Positions 8,702 through 18,867 of a stretch of 52,110 bases of DNA are shown here, piece after piece. Origin of the DNA: Phreatobacter sp. (GTDB lineage Bacteria; Pseudomonadota; Alphaproteobacteria; Rhizobiales; Phreatobacteraceae); assembly GCF_016793595.1 (NCBI RefSeq), contig NZ_JAEULY010000021.1, forward strand, positions 1 to 52,110. The letters are read 5' to 3'. Numbering within the stretch: position 1 is the stretch's first letter; every line of letters starts with the position of its first letter. A model generated the notes under the pieces. That model was not told where the DNA came from, made no database searches, and saw only the letters and a program-made list of their open reading frames with translations. A program made the position numbers and the translations under genes.

Positions 8702-9190
8702 CTATCCCCGCTGATAGTCCCGCCCCTTGACCAGCCGCGCCGGCGAATAGATCATCACCGTCTCGCCACGCTGGTTCACGATGCGGTTGGCGGTCTTCAC
8801 CATGCCCCGTCCGGGCTTGCTGGTGGCACGCGATTCCACCACTTCGCATTCGACGTGGATCGTGTCGCCGGCAAAGGTCGGCGCCTCCACCTTCAGGTCC
8901 ATGCCGAGGAAGGACAGGCCGACGCCCTGCACTGCCGACTGCATGAGCAGCCCCTCGGCGAAGCAATAGACCAGCGCGCCCGGCGCCAGACGCTTGCCCG
9001 CGAACAGCGATTCCTTCTCAAGATAGTCGAGATTGGTGAACAGCACCTCGACCATGCCTGTCACCCCGACGAAGGCGGTGATGTCGGCGTCCGTCACCGT
9101 GCGGCCGATGGTCCTGAAGCGGAAGCCGACGGGAGTATCCTCCCATCGGAATCCGAGGCCGACCGTCGGCATGGCTTCGCTCGCCGTCAT
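8702..9190 (-). CDS. MaoC-fold (hot-dog) acyl dehydratase-like protein
   Basis: This 162-residue protein has the single hot-dog fold layout of MaoC/R-hydratase proteins: RTVTDADITAFVGVTG (about 28-43), then SFLGMDLKVEAPTFAGDTIHVECEV and a terminal strand. Members act on CoA thioesters. The usual hydratase-2 catalytic stretch (Asp, Asn-Pro and His just after the ITAF helix) is replaced here by GVTGMVEVLFTNLDY, so dehydratase activity is uncertain and a thioester-binding or thioesterase role is possible. The ATG at 9190 has AAGGGAG seven bases upstream. It reads towards the tRNA. Confidence 0.75.
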   Translation of the reverse strand: MTASEAMPTVGLGFRWEDTPVGFRFRTIGRTVTDADITAFVGVTGMVEVLFTNLDYLEKESLFAGKRLAPGALVYCFAEGLLMQSAVQGVGLSFLGMDLKVEAPTFAGDTIHVECEVVESRATSKPGRGMVKTANRIVNQRGETVMIYSPARLVKGRDYQRG

Positions 9191-9244
9191 GAACCGCTCC
9201 CTTGAATCCGTTCCCCGACGCCGCTCACGGCGCATGGGCCGCCA

Positions 9245-10570
9245 TCATGGCGGCGCGGGGCTCATCGGCAAGCGGGCCGACAGGCGCATGCCGGTGATCG
9301 CCACAAGCAGCGTGAACCAGATCGGATCGGCGCGCAGGAAGAAGAAACTCTCCATGCAGCCGAGATAGATGCCGAACATCCAGAGCTGCAGCCAGAGCGT
9401 GCGCGTCGCCGGATCGGCGCCGATGCGCCGCGCCTGCCCGTCGTCGCGAAACGGCTGGATCACCACATAGGCGACGGTGAGGACGAGGCCGATCAGGCCG
9501 AGGTTCAGCGCGGTATCAAGGAAGCTGTTGTGGCCGTTGGCGGCGCTGCCCGCCCATTGCTCGCTGTCCTCGACGCCGAACCGCGTGCTCTCCAGCGTCC
9601 AGAACGACTGGAAACCGAAGCCGGTCCACGGCCGCTCCGCGAATTTCTCCAGCGCGAAGGCCCAGACATCGGCGCGGCCGGTGAACGAGGCATCGACCGG
9701 CAGGGCCGCCACGAAGGCGCTGACCGCCGGGCTGAGCACGGAGCCGACGCCGATGGTGAGCAGGCCAACAAGCGGCGAATAGACGATGACCGCGCGCAGG
9801 AAGGCCGAACGGATGCCGCTGGCGAGTCCGCTGAGCAGCAACACCCCCGCAATGATGATGATCGAGCTCTTCGCGCCGGTCATGACCACGAAGGCCAGCG
9901 AGAGAATGGCGAGCAGCCCACCCGCGACCGGCAATCCCGCGCGCATTCCGAAAATGCCGATGAACACCATCGACGAGAACACGCCGCCGGCAATGTTCTT
10001 GTGGCCGAACACGCCGCGCCAGTCGCCGGCGAGCCGCTGCTCGACCAGATCGGTCGCCTGGTGAACCGTCAGCTCCGGAACGAGCAGCACGCCGGCATAG
10101 GACAGGACGACCACGAACAGGGCGGTGCCCACGATCAGCCTGGCGAAATCGTCCCGGTCGCGCGGCAGCAGGCAGACGAGGGCTGCGACCACCAGCACGG
10201 CGCATGACAGGACGAACCGCCGGAGCGAGGCGGAGAAGTCGACGGAGACGAGAACGTTGAGCGCGATATAGCCGAGAAGGACGATCAGCACGGGATCGAG
10301 GAAGACCGTCCAGAACGCCCGCCGGCGGGCATAGGCGCCGGCCGCGACGAGGGCTGCCGCAAGGCCGAACAACACGTAGGTCCAGAAATCGTTGCCGCTG
10401 GTCAGCGCGAGCAGATCGTTGCTGGACAGGTTGCCGAAAGCTTCGAGTCCGATCCAGACGAGGCACCAGATCGCCACGAACAGCACCGAGCGCAGCGCGC
10501 GCAGCAGCCCGTCCAGGCCGGCCAGCGGCGGAACGGCGAAGGCTTGCGGCAGCGTTCGATCGGTCGGCAC
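9245..10570 (-). CDS. O-antigen ligase / ExoQ-type polysaccharide polymerase, membrane protein
   Basis: This roughly 441-residue integral membrane protein has about ten to twelve helices. The signature of the Wzy_C / O-antigen ligase family is visible as DWRGVFGHKNIAGG (an ExoQ-like loop) and, in the large periplasmic loop, FTGRADVWAFALEKFAERPWTGFGFQSFW followed by NGHNSFLDTALNLGLIG. Such proteins join or polymerise lipid-linked glycans on the periplasmic side. I chose GTG at 10570 because AGGA lies about nine bases upstream and the residues before it are not protein-like; an ATG at 10645 in the same frame is the alternative. No glycosyltransferases lie nearby, so its glycan is unknown. Confidence 0.85.
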   Translation of the reverse strand: MPTDRTLPQAFAVPPLAGLDGLLRALRSVLFVAIWCLVWIGLEAFGNLSSNDLLALTSGNDFWTYVLFGLAAALVAAGAYARRRAFWTVFLDPVLIVLLGYIALNVLVSVDFSASLRRFVLSCAVLVVAALVCLLPRDRDDFARLIVGTALFVVVLSYAGVLLVPELTVHQATDLVEQRLAGDWRGVFGHKNIAGGVFSSMVFIGIFGMRAGLPVAGGLLAILSLAFVVMTGAKSSIIIIAGVLLLSGLASGIRSAFLRAVIVYSPLVGLLTIGVGSVLSPAVSAFVAALPVDASFTGRADVWAFALEKFAERPWTGFGFQSFWTLESTRFGVEDSEQWAGSAANGHNSFLDTALNLGLIGLVLTVAYVVIQPFRDDGQARRIGADPATRTLWLQLWMFGIYLGCMESFFFLRADPIWFTLLVAITGMRLSARLPMSPAPP

Positions 10571-10880
10571 GACAATGGGTCCTGAACCCGCACGCGGGCG
10601 GCAGCAGGCCGAGAGGTAGGGGCAGCCGCCGCGCCGGGCAAGCAAATGCTGCGCCTATGGTGAAGCGCCCGCCGTACCGGGTATTGCGAGAGCGCGGCGC
10701 GCGAGGGAACGGTCGCCCCCGAAACCGGGACGAATTCTCCCGCGTGTCTGGCGCAATTGCAGGCCCCGCCGCCATCCCGCCGCCAGGGGCGCGCGGGTCG
10801 AGCTGAGTTGTCGAAAATATTTACGACTGCGGTGCCATGGTGCCGTTCGCAACCGTCGATTGTCGCGGGGAAGGTCGCTG

Positions 10881-13538
10881 ATGCAGGACGAGCATTCAGT
10901 CAGCCATGACCGGACAGGTCGCCAGGTCGATGGCGTCCTGATCGCGGCGCTCGAGCAGTCGATCGACGCCGTGGTGATCATCGACGGGCGCAACGAGGTC
11001 TCCTTCTTCAACGCCGCCGCCGAGCGACTGTGGGGCCGCGACCGGAACGAGGTCCTCGGCCAGAACGTCCGCATGCTGGTGCCCGAGGCGGTCCGGCCGC
11101 ACCATGACGGCTACGTCAACGCCAATCGCGGCGGCGCTTCCGACAAGCTGGTCGGGACGATCGTCGAGGTGCCGATACACCGCCCGGACGGCACCAGGCG
11201 CGTCGGCTCGCTGTCGCTGTCGCGCATCAGAGCCGACGGCGAGATCCACTATGCGGCCTTCGTCAAGGACATGACCGACGATGTCCGGCGGCGTGAGGAT
11301 CTCTACCTCCTGTCGCTGGTCGCCAACGAGACCGACCGGGCGGTGATCATCACCGACGAGCGCCAGAAGATCGTCTATTGCAATGCGGCCTTCACGCAGC
11401 TCTTCGGTTATCAGCGCGACGAGGTGATGGGCCGCATGCCGGTGGCCCTGCTCGCCGGTCGCCATAGCGATCGCGAAGTGGTGAGGCAGCTGAACCGGGT
11501 CGCCCGGAACCAGCACGGCATGACGCTGGAGACGATCAGCTACGGCAAGGATGGCCGCGAGATCTGGATTTCCGTCACCGTCAATCCCGTGTTCGACGCG
11601 GGCGGCGTGTTCCGCCACGCCGTCTCGGTGATCGCCAACGTCACCGAGACGCGGCAGACGCAGGTCCTGCAGCAGACCGTTCTGGAAGCGGTCGCCAAGG
11701 ACCAGACCCTCCCCGAGATCGCGACGCTGATCTGCCAGCAGGTCGAGGCCATCGCGCCGGGCGTCATGTGCTCGGTGCTGCGCGTCGACCGCGACGGCAT
11801 CATTCACCCCCTCGCCTCGCCGAGCCTGCCTGAGCACTACTCGCAGGCGCTGGAAGGCCTGATCGTCGGACCGCAAACCGGCTCCTGCGGCACCAAGGCG
11901 TCGGCCGGTGACGCGGCCTGCTCGCTGATCGTCGGACCGCAAACCGGCTCCTGCGGCACCGCCGCCTGGCGCGGCGAGCCCGTCGTGGTCGAGGACATCG
12001 CCACCGATCCCCTCTGGACGCCCTACAAGGAACTCGCCCTGCCGCTCGGCCTCGCCGCCTGCTGGTCGACGCCGATCAAGCTGAAGGACGGCCGCGTCGC
12101 CGGCACCTTCGCCTTCTATTTTCGCGAGAAGCGGGGGCCGAGCGCCTGGCACGAGCGCCTCGTGGAGGCCTGCGTCCATCTCTGCGCCCTGGCCATCGAG
12201 CGCCACGAGGAGAAGGCCCATATCGCGCAGCTCGCCTATTTCGACACGCTGACCGGCCTGCCGAACCGCACCCGGCTCGGCGGCGAGATCGACGAGTGCA
12301 TCGCGCGCGCGGCCAACGAGAACCGGCGGATGGCGGTGCTCTTCCTCGACGTCGACCATTTCAAGGACGTCAACGACACGCTCGGGCACTCGGCCGGCGA
12401 CGCGCTGCTCGTCGAGATCGCCCGGCGGCTGCAGAAGCAGCTGCGCGCCGGAGACATCGTCAGCCGGCTCGGCGGCGACGAGTTCGTGATCATCCTCGAC
12501 GATTGCGAGGCGACCCATGCCTCGGCGGTAGCCGACCGCATCCTGGCAGCGCTTGCTCAGCCGATCGAGATCGACACCATGGCCCTGCCGGTCTCGGCGA
12601 GCATCGGCATCAGCCTGTTCCCCGAGGACGGTGGCGATCGCGAGGCGCTGCTCAAACACGCCGACACCGCGATGTACGAGGCCAAGAACGCCGGGCGGGG
12701 CACGCATCGCTTCTTCTCGCCGGAGATGAACCGGATCGCGCAGGAACGCCTGCTGATGGGCGCCGCTCTCAGCGAATCGCTCGCGCTCGGTCTGCTGGAG
12801 CTGCACTACCAGCCGCAGGTCGAAGCAGACAGCGGCGCGATCCACGGCGTCGAGGCCCTGGCCCGCTGGCGGCATCCGGCCTTCGGCGACGTGTCGCCGG
12901 CGCGCTTCATCGCCGTCGCCGAGGAATGCGGGCTGATCGAGGCGATCGGCGAATGGGCGCTGCGCGAAGCCTGCCGCCAGATGGCGGAGTGGCGCCGCCG
13001 CGGCCTCGAAATCCCCACCGTCTCCGTCAATCTGTCGCCGCTGCATTTCCGCAACCGCCGCCTGCCCGAGCTCATCGTCGAGGCGACGTCTAACGTCGGC
13101 CTGCCGGCCGGCGTGCTGACCGTGGAGATCACGGAAGGCATCATGATGGACGATTGCCCGTCGACCGCCGCCACCATCGAACAGGTCGCGGGTCTCGGCG
13201 TGCGCCTGTCGCTCGACGATTTCGGCACGGGCTATTCCAGCCTCGCCTCGATCTCCACTTTGCCGATCGAGGAGATCAAGCTCGACCGCAGCTTCATGCG
13301 CGATCTCGGCACCGACAAGAACGCCCGCGCCGTCGCCTCGGCGGTGGTGCGCATCGGACGCAGCCTGGGACTGACGGTGGTTGCCGAGGGCGTCGAGACC
13401 GAGGCGCAGCGCCGCTTCCTGCAGGGCCTGCGCTGCCACGTGCTCCAGGGCTATCTGTTCGCCCCCGCGATGCGGGCCGGAGAGCTTGAATCCTGGTTGG
13501 CCGGGCGCCGTGGCAACGTCGAGCACCAGGTCGCCTGA
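10881..13538 (+). CDS. DosP-like PAS-PAS-GAF-GGDEF-EAL cyclic-di-GMP enzyme
   Basis: This 885-residue protein can both make and degrade cyclic di-GMP. It contains PAS-A (about 20-140), PAS-B (about 145-270), GAF (about 280-445), GGDEF (about 455-620, RLGGDEFVIIL near 531) and EAL (about 630-875, GVEALARW near 657, DDFGTGYSS, KLDRSF, VVAEGVE). Both catalytic sites look intact. The order and much of the text match E. coli DosP, an oxygen-sensing phosphodiesterase. PAS-A keeps the proximal haem histidine position (HHDGY, His75), but the distal Met of DosP is Thr. The GAF domain carries a 22-residue internal duplication. The ATG at 10881 follows GGGGAAGG and is preferred to an upstream TTG. It converges on the receiver-like gene at 13545. 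Confidence 0.93.
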   Translation: MQDEHSVSHDRTGRQVDGVLIAALEQSIDAVVIIDGRNEVSFFNAAAERLWGRDRNEVLGQNVRMLVPEAVRPHHDGYVNANRGGASDKLVGTIVEVPIHRPDGTRRVGSLSLSRIRADGEIHYAAFVKDMTDDVRRREDLYLLSLVANETDRAVIITDERQKIVYCNAAFTQLFGYQRDEVMGRMPVALLAGRHSDREVVRQLNRVARNQHGMTLETISYGKDGREIWISVTVNPVFDAGGVFRHAVSVIANVTETRQTQVLQQTVLEAVAKDQTLPEIATLICQQVEAIAPGVMCSVLRVDRDGIIHPLASPSLPEHYSQALEGLIVGPQTGSCGTKASAGDAACSLIVGPQTGSCGTAAWRGEPVVVEDIATDPLWTPYKELALPLGLAACWSTPIKLKDGRVAGTFAFYFREKRGPSAWHERLVEACVHLCALAIERHEEKAHIAQLAYFDTLTGLPNRTRLGGEIDECIARAANENRRMAVLFLDVDHFKDVNDTLGHSAGDALLVEIARRLQKQLRAGDIVSRLGGDEFVIILDDCEATHASAVADRILAALAQPIEIDTMALPVSASIGISLFPEDGGDREALLKHADTAMYEAKNAGRGTHRFFSPEMNRIAQERLLMGAALSESLALGLLELHYQPQVEADSGAIHGVEALARWRHPAFGDVSPARFIAVAEECGLIEAIGEWALREACRQMAEWRRRGLEIPTVSVNLSPLHFRNRRLPELIVEATSNVGLPAGVLTVEITEGIMMDDCPSTAATIEQVAGLGVRLSLDDFGTGYSSLASISTLPIEEIKLDRSFMRDLGTDKNARAVASAVVRIGRSLGLTVVAEGVETEAQRRFLQGLRCHVLQGYLFAPAMRAGELESWLAGRRGNVEHQVA
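11859..11960 (+). repeat. 36-bp exact direct repeat (66-bp period) inside the GAF domain
   Basis: An identical 36-bp segment lies at 11859-11894 and 11925-11960. Each encodes LIVGPQTGSCGT, and they are separated by KASAGDAACS. The family normally has one GxxGSCGTAAxRGE motif, so the first copy plus linker is an in-frame insertion of 22 residues at residues 327-348 of the protein. Confidence 0.95.
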
Positions 13539-13544
13539 AGCGGG

Positions 13545-14174
13545 TCAGATCTCGATCCGGGCGGGCTCCATCACCGCCGCCGCCACGTAGCCGCGGCAGA
13601 TGCATCCAGACCCGAGAGGGCATGTCTCGGCGTCGGCGCGCTCCAGCCGCACCCCGCAGATCATCCGCGCCAGTGCGCTCTCGCCCTTAAGGCCGAGGAC
13701 CTCGCCCCTGACCCGGCTGGCGCGCGGCACCGGGCCGAAGAACAGGTGCGTGCGCACGAAGGGACGCGGCCGGCTCAGCACGGCCTCCGCGCGGGATCGC
13801 AGCGTCTTCATGCTGAACGGCCGCGCCACATATTCATGGACGCCGGCCGTCACCGCGCCGAGCACCGAGGATTGCGTGGTGCGTCCGCTGACGAGGATGA
13901 CTGGCGTGAACTGGACACCGTTCGATGAGCGGCGGAGCAGTTGCGTCACTTCCGCGCCGTCGAGGCCGACCAGTCGCGAGCCGACGATCAGAAGGTTCGG
14001 CCGCTGCCGCTCGACCATTTCCAGCGCCTCGTAGCCTGTCCGGCACTCGATCACCTTGCCGAGGCCGCTCAGCGACGACCTGATCAGCCGGCGCGAGAAG
14101 GCCTGATCGTCGGCGACGACGATCGTGGTGGCTGTTGGACGCGGCAGGCCGGACACGGAACGCAAGGGAGACAT
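13545..14174 (-). CDS. Receiver-domain protein lacking the phosphoacceptor Asp
   Basis: The first 130 residues of this 209-residue protein fold as a CheY-like receiver: TIVVADDQAFSRRLIRSSL with the acidic pair at 22-23, then RPNLLIVGSRLVGLDGAEV, VILVSGRTT and VHEYVARPFS. At the phosphoacceptor position (65) there is Gly instead of Asp, and the invariant Lys before PF is Arg. Canonical phosphorylation is therefore not expected. The C-terminal 70 residues are not a known output domain to me; they contain cysteines in CGVRLERADAETCPLGSGCIC. It lies tail to tail, 6 bp away, with the cyclic-di-GMP enzyme, but shared function is inference. Confidence 0.8.
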   Translation of the reverse strand: MSPLRSVSGLPRPTATTIVVADDQAFSRRLIRSSLSGLGKVIECRTGYEALEMVERQRPNLLIVGSRLVGLDGAEVTQLLRRSSNGVQFTPVILVSGRTTQSSVLGAVTAGVHEYVARPFSMKTLRSRAEAVLSRPRPFVRTHLFFGPVPRASRVRGEVLGLKGESALARMICGVRLERADAETCPLGSGCICRGYVAAAVMEPARIEI

Positions 14175-14237
14175 GACCCAACGGAAGGTTCTGCCCGTTC
14201 TATGCGCCGAGGACCTTAATGACGGCTTAAGCCGCCC

Positions 14238-17200
14238 TCACTCGGCCGGCGTCTCCACAGCCTTGGCCTCTTCGGTCGCGGCTTTGCGGCGCGGCGTCAC
14301 CAGCTTGAAGAACAGCGGGATGAAGATGATGGCGATGGCGGTCGCCGCCAGCATGCCGCCGATCACGCCGGTTCCGATCGAATGCCGGCTCGCCGAGCCC
14401 GCGCCGGTCGAGCGCGCCAGCGGCAGCACGCCGAGGATGAAGGCGAGCGAGGTCATGATGATCGGCCGGAAGCGCAGCTTCGCCGCGTCCATCGCCGCCT
14501 CGTAGGCATCCAGCCCCTGCTGGTATCGCTGCGAGGCGAATTCGACGATGAGGATGGCGTTCTTGGCGGAAAGCCCGATCAGCGTGACGAGGCCGATCTG
14601 GAAATAGACGTCGTTCTCCAGCCCGCGCAGCCAGACCGCGAGAAGCGCCCCGAACACCGCGAAGGGGACGGCGGTGATGACGGCGAGCGGCAGCGACCAG
14701 CGTTCGTACTGGGCGGCAAGGATCAGGAACACCATGATGATGCCGAACAGGAAGCCCTGATAGCCGGTGCCGGCCGTCGAAAGCTCCTGATAGGCCGAGC
14801 CGGTCCAGCCGATCGTATATTCCGACGGCAGGGTCGCCGCGACGACCTCCTGCATCGCGGCGATCGCCTGCCCCGAGGAGAAGCCCGGAGCCGGCTGTCC
14901 CATGATCTTGGCGGAGGGGAAGATGTTGAAGCGGTCGACCTGATCCGGCCCGATGACGCGCGTCACGGTCACCAGCTCGTTGAGCGGCACCATGGAGCTG
15001 GTCGACGAGCGGACGAAGACGTGCCGGAGGTCGTCCGGCGTCATGCGGAAATCGGCTTCCGACGACAGGCTGACGCGATAGGTGCGGCCGAACAGTGCGA
15101 AATCGTTGACGTAGAGACTGCCGAACGACGACTGCATCGTCTCGAAAATGGTCGAGATCGGGATGCCGATGGACTTCGCCTTGTCGATGTCGACGTCGAT
15201 CCGGTACTGCGGCACCGAGGTCGAGAACAGATTCTGCACGCCGGCAAGCTCGCGCCGCTGGCTGGCCGCCTGCACGACGCGGTTCGCGGCCTCCGCGAGG
15301 TTGGCGAGCGAGCCGCCGGTGCGATCCTGAAGGTAGAGCTCGAAGCCGCCCGTGGTGCTCATGCCCTGGATAGGCGGCGGGTTGAAGCCGATGACCACGC
15401 CGTCGCGGAACTTGGCGTTGATCGCGCCCAGTTGCGGCGCGAGGTTGCGCGCATCCTGGGAGGGCGCGCGGCGCTCCGACCAGTCCTTGAGCGTCAGGAA
15501 CGAGATGCCGGCATTGGTCCTCTGGCCGCCCGACAGAAGGTCGAAGCCGGCGAAGGTCACCACATGGGCGACGGCCGGATTGCGCGCGGCCTCGGCGCTC
15601 GCGACGCTGGTGACGTCGCGAGTGCGCGCGACGGACGCCGCCGGCGGCAGCACCGTGACGAGGAAGACGTAGCCCTGGTCCTCGTTGGGAACCAGCGACG
15701 CCGGCACGCGCTGGAACAGCACATACAGGCTGCCGAGAAGGCAGATGAACACCGCGATGCCGAGGAAGGCGCGCTTGAGGAAGAACGACACGCTGCCGGT
15801 ATAGCGCAGCGTCACCCATTCGAAGCCGCGGTTGAACCAGCGGAACGGCAGCGCCGGCTCGTGATGGCCGGGCTTCAGGATCAGCGCGCAGAGCGCCGGC
15901 GTCAGAGTTAGCGCGACGATGCCGGAGATCACCACCGAAATGGAGATCGTCACCGCGAACTGCCGGTAGAGCTCGCCGGCGAGACCGCCGAGGAACGACA
16001 CCGGGATGAACACCGCGCAGAGAGTCAGCACGATGGCGACGACCGGCCCGGACACCTCCTCCATGGCCTTGATCGCTGCCTCTCGCGGCGGCTTCTTCTC
16101 CTGTGTCATGATGCGCTCGACATTTTCGAGCACGATGATGGCGTCGTCGACCACGATGCCGATCGCCAGCACCATGCCGAACAGGGTCAGGAGGTTGATG
16201 GAAAATCCGAGCAGATACATGCCGGCGAAAGTGCCGATCAGCGACACGGGCACGGCGATGACGGGGATCAGCGTCGCGCGCAGGCTCTGCAGGAAGATGA
16301 ACACGACCAGCGTGACGAGCAGGATCGCCTCGATGAAGGTCTTGATGACCTCCTGGATCGACACCTCGACGAAGCGCGTCGTGTTGAACGGGATGTCGTA
16401 GCGCATGCCTTCGGGAAAGCGCCGCGCGACGGCGTCCATCGTCGACCTCACGGATTCCGCGACCTGCAGGGCGTTGGCCCCCGGCTGGAGGAAGATGCCG
16501 AGCGGCACGGCGGGCGCGCCGTTGAACGTGCCGGTGAAGCCGTAGGTCAGCGCGCCGAGCTCGACCCGCGCGACATCCTTCAGTCGCAGCGCGCCACCGT
16601 TCTCGTCGGAGCGTATGATGATGTTCTCGAACTGGGCGGGATCGACCAGCCGCCCCGGCGTCGTCGCCGAATAGGTGAAGTCCTGGAACTGCTGCATCGG
16701 CTCTTCGGAGAAGCGGCCGGCGGCATATTGCGAGTTCTGCTCGCGGATGGCCGAGGCGATGTCGCTGGGCGTCAGGTTGTACTGCGCCACCTTGTCCGGC
16801 CGCAGCCAGACACGCATCGAATAGTCCGAGGCGCCGAACAACTGCGCATCACCGACGCCCGGCACGCGCCGGAGCTCGTCGAGAATGTTGATGAGCGCGT
16901 AGTTGGACATGAAGATCGGGTCGTAGCGCGCACCCGGCGACGACAGCGTGATAACCTGCAGGATCGACGACGAGCGCTTCTGGACAGTCACGCCCTGACG
17001 CGTCACCTCGGAAGGCAAGAGCGGCTGCGCGCGCTGTACGCGGTTGTTGACATTGATCGCCGCCTGGTCGGGGTTGGTGCCGATCTGGAAGGTCACGGTC
17101 AGGCTCATCGAGCCGGCGCCCGACGAGGTCGAGCGCATGTAGAGCATGCGTTCGACGCCGTTGATCTGCTGTTCCAGCGGCGCCGCCACCGTGGCTGCGA

Positions 17201-17372
17201 TGGTCTCGGCCGTCGCGCCTGGATAGTTCGCCGAAATGACGACTTCCGGCGGCACGATCTCGGGATATTGCGCAATCGGCAGCGCACGCATGGACAGAAG
17301 TCCTGCGAGCACGATGACAATGGAGAGGACGGTCGCGAAGACCGGCCGGTCGATGAAGAACCTGGAGATCAC
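14238..17372 (-). CDS. RND multidrug efflux transporter, AcrB/MexB type (HAE1)
   Basis: This 1044-residue inner-membrane proton antiporter is the pump of a tripartite efflux system. It has the HAE1 opening [18 protein letters not shown], the TM4 aspartate pair in [20 protein letters not shown] (about 400-420), [19 protein letters not shown], and the second-half [14 protein letters not shown] and [27 protein letters not shown]. Length matches AcrB. Its ATG overlaps the adaptor stop (ATGA), so the two are co-translated. No TolC-type outer-membrane gene is present in the window; it probably uses one encoded elsewhere. Confidence 0.95.
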   Translation of the reverse strand: MISRFFIDRPVFATVLSIVIVLAGLLSMRALPIAQYPEIVPPEVVISANYPGATAETIAATVAAPLEQQINGVERMLYMRSTSSGAGSMSLTVTFQIGTNPDQAAINVNNRVQRAQPLLPSEVTRQGVTVQKRSSSILQVITLSSPGARYDPIFMSNYALINILDELRRVPGVGDAQLFGASDYSMRVWLRPDKVAQYNLTPSDIASAIREQNSQYAAGRFSEEPMQQFQDFTYSATTPGRLVDPAQFENIIIRSDENGGALRLKDVARVELGALTYGFTGTFNGAPAVPLGIFLQPGANALQVAESVRSTMDAVARRFPEGMRYDIPFNTTRFVEVSIQEVIKTFIEAILLVTLVVFIFLQSLRATLIPVIAVPVSLIGTFAGMYLLGFSINLLTLFGMVLAIGIVVDDAIIVLENVERIMTQEKKPPREAAIKAMEEVSGPVVAIVLTLCAVFIPVSFLGGLAGELYRQFAVTISISVVISGIVALTLTPALCALILKPGHHEPALPFRWFNRGFEWVTLRYTGSVSFFLKRAFLGIAVFICLLGSLYVLFQRVPASLVPNEDQGYVFLVTVLPPAASVARTRDVTSVASAEAARNPAVAHVVTFAGFDLLSGGQRTNAGISFLTLKDWSERRAPSQDARNLAPQLGAINAKFRDGVVIGFNPPPIQGMSTTGGFELYLQDRTGGSLANLAEAANRVVQAASQRRELAGVQNLFSTSVPQYRIDVDIDKAKSIGIPISTIFETMQSSFGSLYVNDFALFGRTYRVSLSSEADFRMTPDDLRHVFVRSSTSSMVPLNELVTVTRVIGPDQVDRFNIFPSAKIMGQPAPGFSSGQAIAAMQEVVAATLPSEYTIGWTGSAYQELSTAGTGYQGFLFGIIMVFLILAAQYERWSLPLAVITAVPFAVFGALLAVWLRGLENDVYFQIGLVTLIGLSAKNAILIVEFASQRYQQGLDAYEAAMDAAKLRFRPIIMTSLAFILGVLPLARSTGAGSASRHSIGTGVIGGMLAATAIAIIFIPLFFKLVTPRRKAATEEAKAVETPAE

Positions 17373-18553
17373 GGCCGGGCTCCGCTCGTCGATGCCTGCG
17401 GCCGCGGCTGTGCCGGCACCGGCCGGACGGGGCCGTTCGGCCGGACGCGGATGACGCCGTCGACGATCACCCTGTCGCCGTCGGCAAGTCCCTCGCGGAT
17501 GATCCAGACATCGTTCAGCTCGCGGTCGAGCCGGACGGGTCGCACCTGCGCGTTCGACTGGGCGTCGACGACATAGACGAAGGGTCCCTGCGGCCCCTGA
17601 TTGATCGCGCGCTTGGGGATCACCACCGCCTTCGGCATGGTCACGCCCTGCAGGTTGATGCGCACGAACTGTCCGGGCAGCAGGCCGCCCTCGGGATTGG
17701 GGAAGATCGCGCGGATCTGGATCGTGCCGGTGCGCGGGTCGACGGTGCGCGAGTAGGCATCGGGTTTTCCGATGCGGGAATAGACCGTGCCGTCGCCGAA
17801 CTGGATCTGCACACCGATGGTCTCCCAGTCGAGTGGTTTGTCCCGTTGGCGGTCCATCTCCTGGAATTCACGCAGCTCCCGCTCCGTGGCCGAATAGTTC
17901 ACATAAGCCGGGTCGAGCTGGGTGATGGTGGTCAGCAAGGTCTGCTGGGCCTGGATCAGCGTGCCCTCCGGCGGCACACCGATCGCTGTCGGCCCTGCGA
18001 CCGATGCCTTGATCACGGTATATTCGAGATTGAGCTTGGCGGTGGACAGGTCGGCCTCGGCCGCCTGAAGCGTCGCGCGGGCCTGGTCGCGCGCGGCGGT
18101 GGCGTCGTCCAGCTGCCGCGGCGTCGCGATGCCGCGCTGGTTGAGCTGCTCGGCGCGGCCGAAATTCTCCTCCGCCAGCCTCAGGGCCGCCTGCGCCTGC
18201 GCCACCTGCGCATTGGCGCGGGCGAGCGTCGCCTCATAAGGGCGCGGATCGATGCGGAACAGCACGTCGCCGACCTTGACCGCAGCGCCTTCGGTGAATT
18301 CCCGCTTGAGCAGGATGCCGCCGACCTGGGCGCGCACCTCCACCACGCGGAAACCCGCCACCCTGCCGGCATATTGCAGCGGCAGCGGCGTATCGGCCGC
18401 CTTCACCTCGACCACCGTCACTTCCGGCGGCGGTGCGCCTGCCGGTTGCGCGGCGGCAGGCGACGGCTGCCCGCCGGCAAACCACCATCCTGCCGCAGCT
18501 CCTGCGGCCAGGACGACAGCGACGGCGAGAACCCGGCCAGTGGGTCGGCTCAT
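17369..18553 (-). CDS. RND efflux periplasmic adaptor, AcrA type
   Basis: This 394-residue membrane-fusion protein links the RND pump to an outer-membrane channel. An N-terminal membrane anchor ([21 protein letters not shown]) is present and there is no lipobox cysteine, so it is not a lipoprotein, unlike AcrA itself. The lipoyl/barrel-sandwich halves are at [32 protein letters not shown] and [20 protein letters not shown]. Between them lies an alpha-hairpin rich in Ala/Gln/Leu (about 105-170), and the beta-barrel with [11 protein letters not shown] follows. It is first in a two-gene operon; no TetR or MarR repressor is adjacent. Confidence 0.93.
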   Translation of the reverse strand: MSRPTGRVLAVAVVLAAGAAAGWWFAGGQPSPAAAQPAGAPPPEVTVVEVKAADTPLPLQYAGRVAGFRVVEVRAQVGGILLKREFTEGAAVKVGDVLFRIDPRPYEATLARANAQVAQAQAALRLAEENFGRAEQLNQRGIATPRQLDDATAARDQARATLQAAEADLSTAKLNLEYTVIKASVAGPTAIGVPPEGTLIQAQQTLLTTITQLDPAYVNYSATERELREFQEMDRQRDKPLDWETIGVQIQFGDGTVYSRIGKPDAYSRTVDPRTGTIQIRAIFPNPEGGLLPGQFVRINLQGVTMPKAVVIPKRAINQGPQGPFVYVVDAQSNAQVRPVRLDRELNDVWIIREGLADGDRVIVDGVIRVRPNGPVRPVPAQPRPQASTSGARP

Positions 18554-18867
18554 GGGATGATCTCCATGGTCTCCGGCGAGACCCAGCGGCAGCGAAGCAC
18601 GGTCAGGCCGTTACGGGGGCACAGGCATTACATCGTCGCGCGCCGGCTCGACGGGCGACAAGGCGTTTCCGCGCAACCTGCCCGCCTGTCACGATTGTCA
18701 TGCAGCGGGCGCGCCGCAATGGGGCGCAAGTCCGGTCCGCCCCAGCAAGGGCGCGGGAACGCAACCGCGACAATGACTTTGCGCGCAGCGATCCGCAACC
18801 CTCGGCGGCGGGGGCGCCACGCGGCCGAGCAATGCGGCAGGGGAGCTTGCGCTCGCCGCGAACTTCC
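18554..18867. other. Intergenic region upstream of the RND operon
   Basis: This 314-bp gap lies between the JmjC stop and the efflux adaptor start, both on the minus strand. I see no gene, terminator or clear operator. It must contain the efflux promoter, but no convincing sigma-70 hexamer pair was found. Confidence 0.4.

Noticed and set aside
10896..13526. Very long open frame antisense to the DosP-like gene
   Set aside because: It mirrors the high-GC codon pattern of the true gene, has no motif or credible start, and reads as low-complexity Arg/Asp/Gly/Ala sequence.
14238..18553. RND operon considered as a metal or specialised exporter
   Set aside because: The TM4 Asp-Asp pair, length and text are those of the HAE1 multidrug type, not the heavy-metal (CusA) type; it appears ordinary.
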